Source of the DNA: Nocardioides luti | Lineage (GTDB): Bacteria > Actinomycetota > Actinomycetes > Propionibacteriales > Nocardioidaceae | Length of the DNA stretch: 64,000 bases | Direction: 5' to 3' | Assembly: GCF_014212315.1 (NCBI RefSeq) | Contig: NZ_JACKXE010000002.1 | Location: forward strand, 1 to 64,000 | Shown here: piece by piece, positions 52,117 to 63,482 of the stretch | Position numbering within the stretch: position 1 is the stretch's first letter | Layout: each line of letters begins with the position of its first letter | Program-made: the position numbers and the translations under genes | The notes under the pieces: model-generated | The model's database searches: none | What the model was told of the DNA's origin: nothing | Seen by the model: the letters and a program-made list of their open reading frames with translations, nothing else

Positions 52117-52934
52117 TGGGCCTCCAGGTCGTCCCAGCGGACCCGGTCCCCGCGGAAGACGGGACCGTCCACGCAGCCGCGGACCAGGCGCGCGACGCCG
52201 TCCTCGCCCACGACCGGCACGGGGCAGCCCTGGCACAGGCCCGTCGCACAGGTGAGCGGCCGCTCCACGGCGGTCTGGCTCCAGGCACCGTGCCGCTCGG
52301 CCGCGGCCGCGACGGCGTGCAGCGTCCGTGAGGGGCCGGCGGCGTAGACGACCTCGGCGCCGGAGCGGGTCAGGACCTCGTCGATCACGTCGGCGACCTC
52401 GCCGCGCTGGCCGACCGAGCCGTCCCGGGTCACGACCGTCACCGAGCGGGCCGAACGGCGGGCCTCCAGGGCCGAGAGCAGGTGCGCCTCGTCGTCCCCG
52501 GCGACCACGAGGGTGACCGGGCAGTCCCGCTCGCGGAGCCGCTCGGCGAGCGGGAAGAGCGGCGCGGCGGCGTACCCCTCGCCGACGAGGAGGCAGCCGA
52601 CCTTCTCCTGCGGCAGCGCGAAGGCGCGGCCGAGCGGACCGGTGACCTCCAGGCGCGCGCCGGGTGCCAGCGCCGCGAGCCAGCCGGTGCCGACCCCGAC
52701 GGGCTCGACGACGATCTCGAGGGTGGCGCCGTACCCGCCGACGGGCTTGACCCGGTGGATCCAGAACGCGCGTCGGGCCAGCCGGGAGCGGGCGGCCTCG
52801 CCGCCCACCGACAGGGCCACGAACGTCCCGGGGCGGAAGCGCTCGGGGATGCCGGGCGCGACCAGCGTGAGGTGCCGGTAGGCGCCGACCTTCTTGCTGG
52901 CCAGCACCTCCCCCGTCACGTGCAGAGGCTTCAT
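52113..52934 (-). CDS. PyrK-like FAD/2Fe-2S electron-transfer subunit
   Basis: 273 residues. A ferredoxin-reductase-like FAD domain (RRAFWIHRVKP...EPVGVGTGWLAALAPG), an NAD domain (VGCLLVGEGYAAAPLFPLAERL) and a 2Fe-2S cluster CATGLCQGCPVPV with the fourth cysteine in RGCVDG. In class 1B systems this subunit passes electrons from the dehydrogenase to NAD+. Here its partner is the cysteine-less PyrD-like protein. 4-bp overlaps on both sides. Confidence 0.85.
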   Translation of the reverse strand: MKPLHVTGEVLASKKVGAYRHLTLVAPGIPERFRPGTFVALSVGGEAARSRLARRAFWIHRVKPVGGYGATLEIVVEPVGVGTGWLAALAPGARLEVTGPLGRAFALPQEKVGCLLVGEGYAAAPLFPLAERLRERDCPVTLVVAGDDEAHLLSALEARRSARSVTVVTRDGSVGQRGEVADVIDEVLTRSGAEVVYAAGPSRTLHAVAAAAERHGAWSQTAVERPLTCATGLCQGCPVPVVGEDGVARLVRGCVDGPVFRGDRVRWDDLEAQ

Positions 52935-53973
52935 GCAGGCTTCCGGGCGCCGGGGTCGCCGAGACCCCGCACGATCCGGGCCGGCCAGGTCGGCCCCTCG
53001 TAGATGAAGGCGGTGTAGCCCTGGAGCAGGTCGGCCCCGGCGTCCAGCCGGGCCCGGGCGTCCGCGACCGAGGTGATGCCGCCGACGCCGACCAGGGTGA
53101 GCTCGGGTCCGACCCGGCCGCGCAGCAGCCGGAGCACGTCGAGGCTGCGCTCGGTGAGCGGCTGCCCCGACAGGCCCCCGGCACCGGCGGCCTCGACCAC
53201 GGAGTCCGGGGTGTGCAGGTCCGCGCGCGAGATCGTGGTGTTGGTGGCGATCACGCCGTCGAGCCCGATCGCACCGGCGAGGTCGGCGACCGCGAGGACG
53301 TCGTCGTCGTCGAGGTCGGGCGCGATCTTCACCAGCAGCGGGATCCGGCTCGCGGTGACCGCGTCGGCGGTGCGCCGCACGTGCTCGAGCAGCGGCTGCA
53401 GCTTCTCCACGGCCTGGAGGTTGCGCAGGCCCGGGGTGTTCGGCGAGCTGACGTTGACGACCAGGTAGTCGGCGTACGGCGCGAGCAGGCGGGCGCTCTT
53501 CGCGTAGTCCGCCTCGACCGCCGCCTGGTCGTCGTCGGGGACCAGCTTGGTCTTGCCGATGTTCACGCCGAGCACGACACCCGGGCGCCGGCCGCGCGCC
53601 GCGAGGCGGGCGGCGACCACCTCGGAGCCGTCGTTGTTGAAGCCCATCCGGTTCACGACCGCCCGGTCGGCGGGCAGCCGGAACAGCCGCGGCTTCGGGT
53701 TGCCGGGCTGGGCCTCCCCCGTCACCGTGCCGATCTCGACGTGCCCGAAGCCCAGGGCCGCGAGCGCGTCGATGCCGACGGCGTTCTTGTCGAAGCCCGC
53801 CGCCAGCCCGAGGACGTTGGGGAACGTCAGCCCCATCGCCTCCACGGGACGGCTGCGCCGCGGCAGCCGGCCCAGCACCGGCGCCGCCGCGCGGATCCCC
53901 GCGAAGCCGAGGTGGTGCGCCTGCTCGGGGTCGCTGCGGGTGAGGACGTGGTCGAACAGGAGGCGGTACGGCG

Positions 53974-53977
<4 letters not shown>
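52931..53977 (-). CDS. pyrD: Dihydroorotate dehydrogenase, class 2 (quinone-dependent)
   Basis: 348 residues. The N-terminal helical extension (YRLLFDHVLTRSDPEQAHHLGF) docks to the membrane. VLGLAAGFDKN, GFGHVEIGTVT, the catalytic serine in VVNVSSPNTPGLR and GVGGITSVADARARLDAGADLLQGYTAFIYEGP are canonical. Probably the working enzyme of UMP synthesis here. GTG start overlapping carB by 4 bp. Confidence 0.95.
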
Positions 53978-57303
<3,326 letters not shown>

Positions 57304-57304
57304 G

Positions 57305-58648
57305 TCAGTCCTCGCTTCGTTGGTCGAGCGGGGCGCCCTGACCCTCGCCTCGTTGGTCGAGCAGAGCGCCCTGACCCTCGCCTCGTTGGTCGAGCAGAGC
57401 GCCCTGACCATCGCTTCGTTGGTCGAGCAGAGCGCCCTGACCATCGCTTCGTTGGTCGAGTAGAGCGCCCTGACCATCGCTTCGTTGGTCGAGTAGAGCG
57501 CCCTGGCGCTCGTATCGAGACCCCATGAGCTCCACGAACCGGTCGAAGAGGTACGCCGCGTCGTGCGGGCCGGCGGCGGCCTCGGGGTGGTACTGCACGG
57601 AGAAGCTCCGCAGCGCGCCGTCCGGCGCGCGCAGCTCGAGCCCCTCGACCACGTCGTCGTTGAGGCAGACGTGGCTCACCGACGCCACGCCGTACGGCGT
57701 CTCGACCGTGTCGTCGAGCGAGCGCCCCTCGGGCCACGCGACGGCGAACCCGTGGTTGTGGGCCGTGACCTCGACCTTGCCGGTGGTGCGGTCCAGCACC
57801 GGCTGGTTGATGCCGCGGTGGCCGTAGACCAGCTTGAAGGTGCCGAGCCCGAGGGCCCGGCCGAAGAGCTGGTTGCCGAAGCAGATCCCGAAGTAGGGCA
57901 GGCCCTCGGCGAGCGCGCCCTGCAGCAGCTCGACCTGGCCGACGGTCGCCGCCGGGTCGCCGGGGCCGTTGGAGAAGAAGAGCCCGTCGGGGCGCACCGC
58001 GAGGACGTCGTCGAGCGAGGCGGTCGCGGGGAGCACGTGCACCTCGATCCCCCGCTCGGCCATCCGCTGCGGCGTCATCGCCTTGATCCCGAGGTCGAGG
58101 GCCGCGACCGTGAAGCGCTTCTCGCCGACCGCGGGCACGACGTAGGCCTCGGTCGTCGAGACCTCGGCGGCCAGCTCGGTGCCGGCCATGCCGGCCTGCT
58201 CGCGCACCCGCGCCAGCAGCGCGGCGGCGTCGGTCTCCGTCGAGGAGATCCCGACCCGCATCGCGCCGCGCTCGCGCAGGTGGCGGGTCAGCGCGCGGGT
58301 GTCGATGCCGGAGATCCCGACGACGCCCTGGGCGCGCAGCTCGTCGTCGAGGCTGCGCTGCGAGCGCCAGTTGGACGGGCGGCGGGCAGGGTCGCGGACG
58401 ACGTACCCGGCCACCCAGATCCGCGACGACTCGCCGTCCTCGTCGTTGACGCCGGTGTTGCCGATGTGCGGGGCCGTCATGACGACCACCTGGCGGTGGT
58501 ACGACGGGTCGGTGAGCGTCTCCTGGTAGCCGGTCATGCCGGTGTTGAAGACGGCCTCGCCGAAGGTCTCGCCCTCGGCGCCGTAGGCGTCGCCGTGGAA
58601 GGTGCGCCCGTCCTCGAGGACGAGGATCGCGGGGCTCGTCGCGCCCAT
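57305..58648 (-). CDS. carA: Carbamoyl-phosphate synthase small chain with a repeat-encoded tail
   Basis: 447 residues against the usual 375-390. N-terminal domain (about 5-170) and glutaminase domain with cysteine 256 in FGICFGNQ and H354-P-E356. The normal protein ends near FVELM (375). After it come about 72 residues in six 11-residue repeats (GQGALLDQRSD and variants), coded by the 33-bp array. The tail is acidic/basic alternating and probably disordered. Normally CarA ends close to CarB, so the tail would lie near the interface. One-base overlap with pyrC. Confidence 0.95.
   Translation of the reverse strand: MGATSPAILVLEDGRTFHGDAYGAEGETFGEAVFNTGMTGYQETLTDPSYHRQVVVMTAPHIGNTGVNDEDGESSRIWVAGYVVRDPARRPSNWRSQRSLDDELRAQGVVGISGIDTRALTRHLRERGAMRVGISSTETDAAALLARVREQAGMAGTELAAEVSTTEAYVVPAVGEKRFTVAALDLGIKAMTPQRMAERGIEVHVLPATASLDDVLAVRPDGLFFSNGPGDPAATVGQVELLQGALAEGLPYFGICFGNQLFGRALGLGTFKLVYGHRGINQPVLDRTTGKVEVTAHNHGFAVAWPEGRSLDDTVETPYGVASVSHVCLNDDVVEGLELRAPDGALRSFSVQYHPEAAAGPHDAAYLFDRFVELMGSRYERQGALLDQRSDGQGALLDQRSDGQGALLDQRSDGQGALLDQRGEGQGALLDQRGEGQGAPLDQRSED
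57309..57524. repeat. Six 33-bp tandem repeats encoding the CarA tail
   Basis: TTGGTCGAG starts units at 57320, 57353, 57386, 57419, 57452 and 57485, exactly 33 bp apart. The last unit runs into CCTGGCGCTCGTATCGAGACC and forms a near-perfect palindrome with stem AGCGCC/GGCGCT (57487-57522), which looks like the parent element. Each unit adds 11 codons in the carA frame. No unique spacers lie between units, so it is not a CRISPR array. Confidence 0.85.
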
Positions 58649-59949
58649 CAGGCCAGCTTCCCGTCGAGCACGGTCGCGGTGCCGCGGAGGAAGGTCGCGA
58701 CCACGCGCCCGGGCAGCTCGCGGCCGGCGTACGGCGTGTTGCGCGAGAGCGAGGCGCTCTCGGACGCCTCGACGGTGCGGCGGACGCTCGGGTCGTAGAG
58801 CACGACGTTGGCGGGGGCGCCGACCTCGATCGGGCGGCCGTGGTCGGTGACCCGGCCGATCCGGGCGGGGGCGTAGGAGAGCCGCTCGGCGACCCCGGCC
58901 CAGTCGAGCAGGCCGGTGTCGACCATCGTCTCCTGCACGATCGACAGCGCGGTCTCGAGGCCGAGCATGCCGAAGGCAGCCGCGGCCCACTCGCAGTCCT
59001 TGTCCTCGTGCGGGTGCGGCGCGTGGTCGGTCGCGACGATGTCGATGGTGCCGTCGGCCAGCCCGGCGCGCAGCGCCTCGACGTCGGCCTGGGAGCGCAG
59101 CGGCGGGTTGACCTTGTAGATCGGGTCGTAGGTCGCGGCCAGCTCGTCGGTCAGCAGCAGGTGGTGGGGGCAGGCCTCGGCGGTGATCTCCCAGCCGCCC
59201 TCGCGCTTCGCCCGCGCCTTGGCGTCGCGGACGATCTCCACCGACCCGGCGGTCGAGACGTGGCAGACGTGCAGCCGCGAGCCGACGTGCGCGGCGAGCA
59301 GGCAGTCACGGGCGATGATCGCCTCCTCGGCGACGGCCGGCCAGCCGGTCAGCCCGAGGCGGCCGGACAGCTCGCCCTCGTTCATCTGGGCGCCCTCGGT
59401 GAGCCGCGGCTCCTGGGCGTGCTGGGCGATGACGCCGTCGAAGGCCTTGACGTACTCCAGCGCCCGGCGCATCAGCACCGCGTCGCTCACGCACTTGCCG
59501 TCGTCGGAGAAGACCCGGACGCGCGCGGCCGAGTCGGCCATCGCACCGAGCTCGGCGAGCCGCTCGCCCTGCAGGCCGACCGTGACGGCACCGACGGGGT
59601 AGACGTCGCAGTGGCCGGCCTCGCGGCCGAGCCGCCAGACCTGCTCGACGACGCCGGCGGTGTCGGCCACCGGCTCGGTGTTGGCCATCGCGTGCACGGC
59701 GGTGAAGCCGCCCAGCGCCGCCGCCTGGGTGCCGCTGTCGACGGTCTCGGCGTCCTCGCGGCCCGGCTCGCGCAGGTGGGTGTGCAGGTCCACCAGGCCG
59801 GGCAGGGCGACCAGTCCGGTCGCGTCGACGACCTCGGCACCCGCGGCCTCGAGACCGCTGCCGATCTCGGCGACGACCCCGTCGGCGAGCAGCAGGTCGG
59901 TCGGCTCACCGCCCAGGATCGCGACGTTCTGGATGAGGTAGCTGGTCAC
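58648..59949 (-). CDS. pyrC: Dihydroorotase
   Basis: 433 residues, amidohydrolase class I type. Metal ligands in GLVDLHTHLREPG, a histidine in HVCHVSTAG, and the final DIVATDHAPHPHEDK. The SDDGKCVSDAVLM stretch is typical of actinobacteria. Third step of UMP synthesis. GTG start at 59949, overlapping the pyrB stop by 4 bp. Confidence 0.96.
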   Translation of the reverse strand: MTSYLIQNVAILGGEPTDLLLADGVVAEIGSGLEAAGAEVVDATGLVALPGLVDLHTHLREPGREDAETVDSGTQAAALGGFTAVHAMANTEPVADTAGVVEQVWRLGREAGHCDVYPVGAVTVGLQGERLAELGAMADSAARVRVFSDDGKCVSDAVLMRRALEYVKAFDGVIAQHAQEPRLTEGAQMNEGELSGRLGLTGWPAVAEEAIIARDCLLAAHVGSRLHVCHVSTAGSVEIVRDAKARAKREGGWEITAEACPHHLLLTDELAATYDPIYKVNPPLRSQADVEALRAGLADGTIDIVATDHAPHPHEDKDCEWAAAAFGMLGLETALSIVQETMVDTGLLDWAGVAERLSYAPARIGRVTDHGRPIEVGAPANVVLYDPSVRRTVEASESASLSRNTPYAGRELPGRVVATFLRGTATVLDGKLA

Positions 59950-60887
59950 TCGGCTTCTCCGATCGACGGCTCGGACCCACCGAGCAGGAGGTACAGGACG
60001 GCCATCCGCACGGCGACGCCGTTGGTGACCTGCTCGACGATCACGGAGCGGTCGGAGTCGGCCACGTCGGCCGTGATCTCCATGCCGCGGACCATCGGGC
60101 CGGGGTGCATCACGATCGTGTGGTCCTGGAGCTGGCGCATCCGCTTGCCGTCCAGGCCGTAGCGGCGGGAGTACTCGCGCGCGGTGGGGAAGAACGAGGC
60201 GTTCATCCGCTCGCGCTGGACCCGCAGCATCATCACGACGTCGGCCTTCGGGAGCACCGCGTCGAGGTCGTACGACGTCTCGACCGGCCAGCCCTCGATG
60301 CCGACCGGGAGCAGCGTCGGCGGCGCGACGAGCGTGACCTCGGCGCCGAGCGTGCGCAGAAGCAGCGCGTTGGAGCGGGCCACCCGGCTGTGCAGGACGT
60401 CGCCGACGATGGCGACCCGGCGGCCGTCCAGCGAGCCGAGGTGCCGCCACATCGTGAAGGCGTCGAGCAGCGCCTGGGTGGGGTGCTCGTGGGTGCCGTC
60501 CCCGGCGTTCACGACGCTGGAGCGGACCCAGCCCGAGTGCGCGAGCCGGTGCGGGGCGCCGCTGGCACCGTGCCGCACGACGACCGCGTCGGCGCCCATC
60601 GCCTCGAGCGTGAGGGCGGTGTCCTTGAGGCTCTCGCCCTTGGAGAGCGAGGAGCCCTTGGCCGAGAAGTTGATGACGTCGGCCGAGAGCCGCTTGGCGG
60701 CGGCCTCGAACGAGATCCGGGTGCGGGTCGAGTCCTCGAAGAAGAGGTTGACCACGGTGCGGCCGCGCAGGGCGGGCAGCTTCTTGATCGGCCGGTCGGC
60801 CAGGGAGCGCAGCTCCTCGGCGGTCTTCAGGACCAGCTCGGCGTCGTCGCGGGTCAGGTCCGCGGCGCTCAGCAGGTGGCGCTTCAC
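59946..60887 (-). CDS. pyrB: Aspartate carbamoyltransferase catalytic chain
   Basis: 313 residues. Carbamoyl-phosphate loop FFEDSTRTRISF, the lysine loop FSAKGSSLSKGESLKDT, GDGTHEHPTQALLDAFTM and the aspartate-binding MLRVQRERM are all intact, in contrast to the variant loop in the neighbouring-pathway ArgF. No PyrI regulatory chain is encoded here, as usual in actinobacteria. Coupled to pyrR and pyrC by 4-bp overlaps. Confidence 0.97.
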   Translation of the reverse strand: MKRHLLSAADLTRDDAELVLKTAEELRSLADRPIKKLPALRGRTVVNLFFEDSTRTRISFEAAAKRLSADVINFSAKGSSLSKGESLKDTALTLEAMGADAVVVRHGASGAPHRLAHSGWVRSSVVNAGDGTHEHPTQALLDAFTMWRHLGSLDGRRVAIVGDVLHSRVARSNALLLRTLGAEVTLVAPPTLLPVGIEGWPVETSYDLDAVLPKADVVMMLRVQRERMNASFFPTAREYSRRYGLDGKRMRQLQDHTIVMHPGPMVRGMEITADVADSDRSVIVEQVTNGVAVRMAVLYLLLGGSEPSIGEAE

Positions 60888-61477
60888 CGGTCGCTCCGCT
60901 CGTGGATGGTGACCGCGTCGACGTCGTCGATCCCGGCCATGGTCACCCGCACCCGCTCGACGAGCGAGGTGGGGAGGTTCTTGCCGACGAAGTCGGCGCG
61001 GATCGGCAGCTCGCGGTGGCCGCGGTCGACCAGCACCGCGAGGCGTACGGCGGTGGGCCGGCCCAGGTCGTTGAGCGCGTCCAGGGCCGCCCGGATGGTG
61101 CGGCCGGAGAAGAGGACGTCGTCGACCAGGACGACCGTCCTGCCGTCGATGCCGCCCGCCGGGATCTGGGTCGGCAGCAGGGCCCGCGCCGGCTTGAGGC
61201 GGAGGTCGTCGCGGTACATCGTCACGTCGAGCGAGCCGACGGGGACGTCGTACCCCTCGACGGAGGCGATCCGCTCGGCGATCCGCTCGGCCAGCGGCAC
61301 GCCCCGGCTGGGGATGCCGAGCAGCACGAGGTCCTGGGCGCCCTTGTTGCGCTCGAGGATCTCGTGCGAGATGCGGGTGAGGGCCCGGGTGATGTCACGG
61401 GCGTCGAGCACGGTGCGACCGGTCTCGGGGCTGCCGGGTCCCGAGGGATCGGCGGGGGTTTCCTGGGGCGCGGACAT
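60884..61477 (-). CDS. pyrR: Pyrimidine regulatory protein / uracil phosphoribosyltransferase
   Basis: 197 residues. PRPP-binding motif TVVLVDDVLFSGRTI (near 107), LVLLGIPSRGVPLAERIA and VDRGHRELPIRADFVGKNLPTS. Senses UMP and binds the pyr leader RNA just upstream, and has some UPRTase activity. The ATG at 61477 is favoured over a longer frame that would start inside the leader. First gene of the operon it controls. Confidence 0.95.
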   Translation of the reverse strand: MSAPQETPADPSGPGSPETGRTVLDARDITRALTRISHEILERNKGAQDLVLLGIPSRGVPLAERIAERIASVEGYDVPVGSLDVTMYRDDLRLKPARALLPTQIPAGGIDGRTVVLVDDVLFSGRTIRAALDALNDLGRPTAVRLAVLVDRGHRELPIRADFVGKNLPTSLVERVRVTMAGIDDVDAVTIHERSDR

Positions 61478-61547
61478 GCGAACCGCGGACCTCCTTCTCC
61501 GCCTCACAGGACGGCTCGTTAAAGGATGTCGAACGCCGCCCACCCTA
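61478..61547 (-). promoter_or_regulatory. pyr operon promoter and PyrR-binding leader
   Basis: TAGGGT (61542-61547) would start RNA near 61535, giving a 58-nt leader. It carries GTCCTGTGAGGCGGAGAAGG (61494-61513), the actinobacterial PyrR loop pattern, directly next to the Shine-Dalgarno AAGGAGG. There is no terminator, so PyrR most likely blocks ribosome binding when UMP is plentiful, as shown in mycobacteria. Confidence 0.65.
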
Positions 61548-61609
61548 GCCCGCGCGGACGGTCGCGGGCCAACCGCCGCCCCGGCTTCTCGTCCTGCGGA
61601 CCGATCCGC

Positions 61610-62254
61610 TCACCCGAGGAGCGCGGCCTCGAGGTTGGTGCGCAACCAGGCGACGTACTGCTCGGGCGCCCAGCCCCAGCCGTCGGTGAGCATGTGGTGC
61701 ACCTCGGGGCTGGTGAGCGTCCAGACCAGGGCCGCCGCCTCGTCGACCTCCTGGCGCAACGGGCCGCGCGCCGCGATCCAGCGGGTGATGGTCGTCATCG
61801 CCTCGCGGCGCTGGCGCAGCTGCAGGTCGGCGCGAAGCCCGGCGAGCTCGTCGTCGACGACGGCGGCGCTGCGCAGCATGTCGTCGAGCGGGCGCACCCG
61901 CTCGAGCTGGGCGCCGACGCCGGCGGCGAAGACCTCGATCTGGCGACGCTGGTCCACCTCGTCGCGCACCAGCAGCGGCTCGGGCCGCTCGAGCAGGGCG
62001 ACGTCGGCGTCGTCGCCGCCGATCCCGACGTCCATGACCTCCTTGAGCAGCCCCCGCTTGCTCTTGAAGAGGTGGAAGACCAGGTCCTCGCTGACCGCGG
62101 CGTCCTCGGCGATCCGGCGGATCGGCGCCCGGGCGTAGCCGAGCTCGAGGAAGCGGGCGGCCGCCGCGTCGAGGATGCGTCGGCGCGTCTCCCGGGCCCG
62201 CTCGTCGCGCACGGCGGAGCGGTAGGGGCGGCGTTGCTTGACAGGCTCGGTCAT
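61610..62254 (-). CDS. TetR-family repressor
   Basis: 214 residues from the ATG at 62254. N-terminal helix-turn-helix (about 15-65: RETRRRILDAAAARFLELGYARAPIRRIAEDAAVSEDLVFHLFKSKRGLL) and a C-terminal ligand-binding bundle with two tryptophans near the end (TDGWGWAPEQYVAWL). A GTG at 62272 would add six residues. Divergent from the methyltransferase, which it probably controls together with itself. Ligand unknown. Confidence 0.85.
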   Translation of the reverse strand: MTEPVKQRRPYRSAVRDERARETRRRILDAAAARFLELGYARAPIRRIAEDAAVSEDLVFHLFKSKRGLLKEVMDVGIGGDDADVALLERPEPLLVRDEVDQRRQIEVFAAGVGAQLERVRPLDDMLRSAAVVDDELAGLRADLQLRQRREAMTTITRWIAARGPLRQEVDEAAALVWTLTSPEVHHMLTDGWGWAPEQYVAWLRTNLEAALLG

Positions 62255-62273
62255 CGCGATCACTGTAGACACA

Positions 62274-62298
62274 GATTCATTCCAGTAGCACCCGAATC
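62274..62298. promoter_or_regulatory. Candidate TetR operator
   Basis: GATTC (62274-62278) and GAATC (62294-62298) form an inverted repeat around 15 bp in the intergenic space of the divergent TetR and methyltransferase genes. Only the position and symmetry support it. Confidence 0.35.
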
Positions 62299-62314
62299 AA
62301 TGATGGAGCCCGCC

Positions 62315-62914
62315 ATGAGCACCGGATACGCCCTCGCCTACCGCCTCGGAGTCACCCCCTGGGAGAAGGCCGGAGCCGGTGCGGACGCGGCCTTCCAGGC
62401 GCTGCTCGACCGCGAGGAGGCGGACCGGGTGCGGCCGTGGGGCCGGGCCCTCGACCTCGGCTGCGGCACCGGCGCGCACACCCGCCAGCTCGAGGCCCGC
62501 GGCTGGGACGCGCTCGGCGTCGACAACGTGCGCCAGGCCGTCGACACCGCCGTACGCCGGGGCGGACCCGACAGCCGCTTCGTCATCGGCGACGTGGCGC
62601 ACCTCAAGGGCTGCGGCGTGGGTGCCGACTTCTCGCTCTTCCTCGACGTCGGCTGCTTCCACGGCCTCAAGGACGCCCAGCGGCTCGCGATGGGCCGTGG
62701 CGTCACCTCGATCGCGGCCCCGCACGCGACGCTGCTGATGCTGGCCTTCACCCCGCACCGCAACAAGCTCCTCCCCCGCGGCGCGGACACCGCCGCCGTC
62801 ACGACGGCCTACCCGGACTGGGACGTGCTGAGCGTCGACGACGCGGACACGTCGGGGATGCCCGCACCGCTGCGCAAGCACACCCCGCGCTGGTTCCGGC
62901 TCCGCCTGCGCTGA
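62315..62914 (+). CDS. Class I SAM-dependent methyltransferase
   Basis: 199 residues. SAM motif I ALDLGCGTGAHTRQLEARGWDALGVD (near 40), then FLDVGCFHGL (motif II-like). The N-terminus resembles small methyltransferases of the tellurite/thiol-detoxification group, but the acceptor is not clear. ATG 62315 has GGAG upstream; ATG 62300 would add five residues. Divergent from the TetR gene, suggesting induction by a small molecule. Confidence 0.8.
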   Translation: MSTGYALAYRLGVTPWEKAGAGADAAFQALLDREEADRVRPWGRALDLGCGTGAHTRQLEARGWDALGVDNVRQAVDTAVRRGGPDSRFVIGDVAHLKGCGVGADFSLFLDVGCFHGLKDAQRLAMGRGVTSIAAPHATLLMLAFTPHRNKLLPRGADTAAVTTAYPDWDVLSVDDADTSGMPAPLRKHTPRWFRLRLR

Positions 62915-62936
62915 GGGCCGCCCTCGCTGCAGCGGC

Positions 62937-63482
62937 TCAGTCGCCGGTCCCGTAGCGCATCGCGAACCACACGTGGCCGGCGACGAGCAGCCCGAGCCCG
63001 AGCGCGAACCAGTCGTGCACGAAGGTCGCCCCGGAGCGCCACGACAGCCGCACGAGGCCGGTCCAGCCCATCAGCACCCCGGTGCCGAGCAGCACGAGCA
63101 CCGACCCCACGACCAGCGCGGCGTTCAGCTTCTGGCCGGCGTTGAACCTGTCGACGGGAATGCTCCCGTCGCGCCGCCGCCGGCTGCGCAGCCACCGCCA
63201 GTCGTCGCGCGTGAGGCGCTCGAGGCGCAGCACGTCGGCGCGGTAGGCCGCCGACGCCGCACCCAGCAGCATCGGCACGGGCAGGGCCAGGCCGCTCCAC
63301 ACGTGGACCAGCTCGACGAGGTGGCGGTGCCCCACGAGCAGCGCTAGGGAGCCGTTGTAGAGCACGGCCGCGGTGGCCATGCAGGTGAACATCAGGACGG
63401 CCACCGCGCGGTGCACCTCGCGCTCCGCCCGGCTGAAGCGGGGCGTGCTCGGTGCGGCGGCGCTCGGGCGGGACGCGCTCAC
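62937..63482 (-). CDS. Cytochrome b-type membrane subunit
   Basis: 181 residues with four membrane segments and histidines positioned for haem (LVHVWSGLALP, FVHDWFALGLGLLVAGHVWF). A formate-dehydrogenase-gamma/cytochrome-b561-like protein. The GTG at 63482 overlaps the upstream oxidoreductase stop by 4 bp, so it is its membrane electron partner. The middle loop is highly basic (RSRRRR). Confidence 0.78.
   Translation of the reverse strand: MSASRPSAAAPSTPRFSRAEREVHRAVAVLMFTCMATAAVLYNGSLALLVGHRHLVELVHVWSGLALPVPMLLGAASAAYRADVLRLERLTRDDWRWLRSRRRRDGSIPVDRFNAGQKLNAALVVGSVLVLLGTGVLMGWTGLVRLSWRSGATFVHDWFALGLGLLVAGHVWFAMRYGTGD

Noticed and set aside
57309..57524. CRISPR array
   Set aside because: Units are contiguous with no unique spacers, no cas genes are present and the array is coding.
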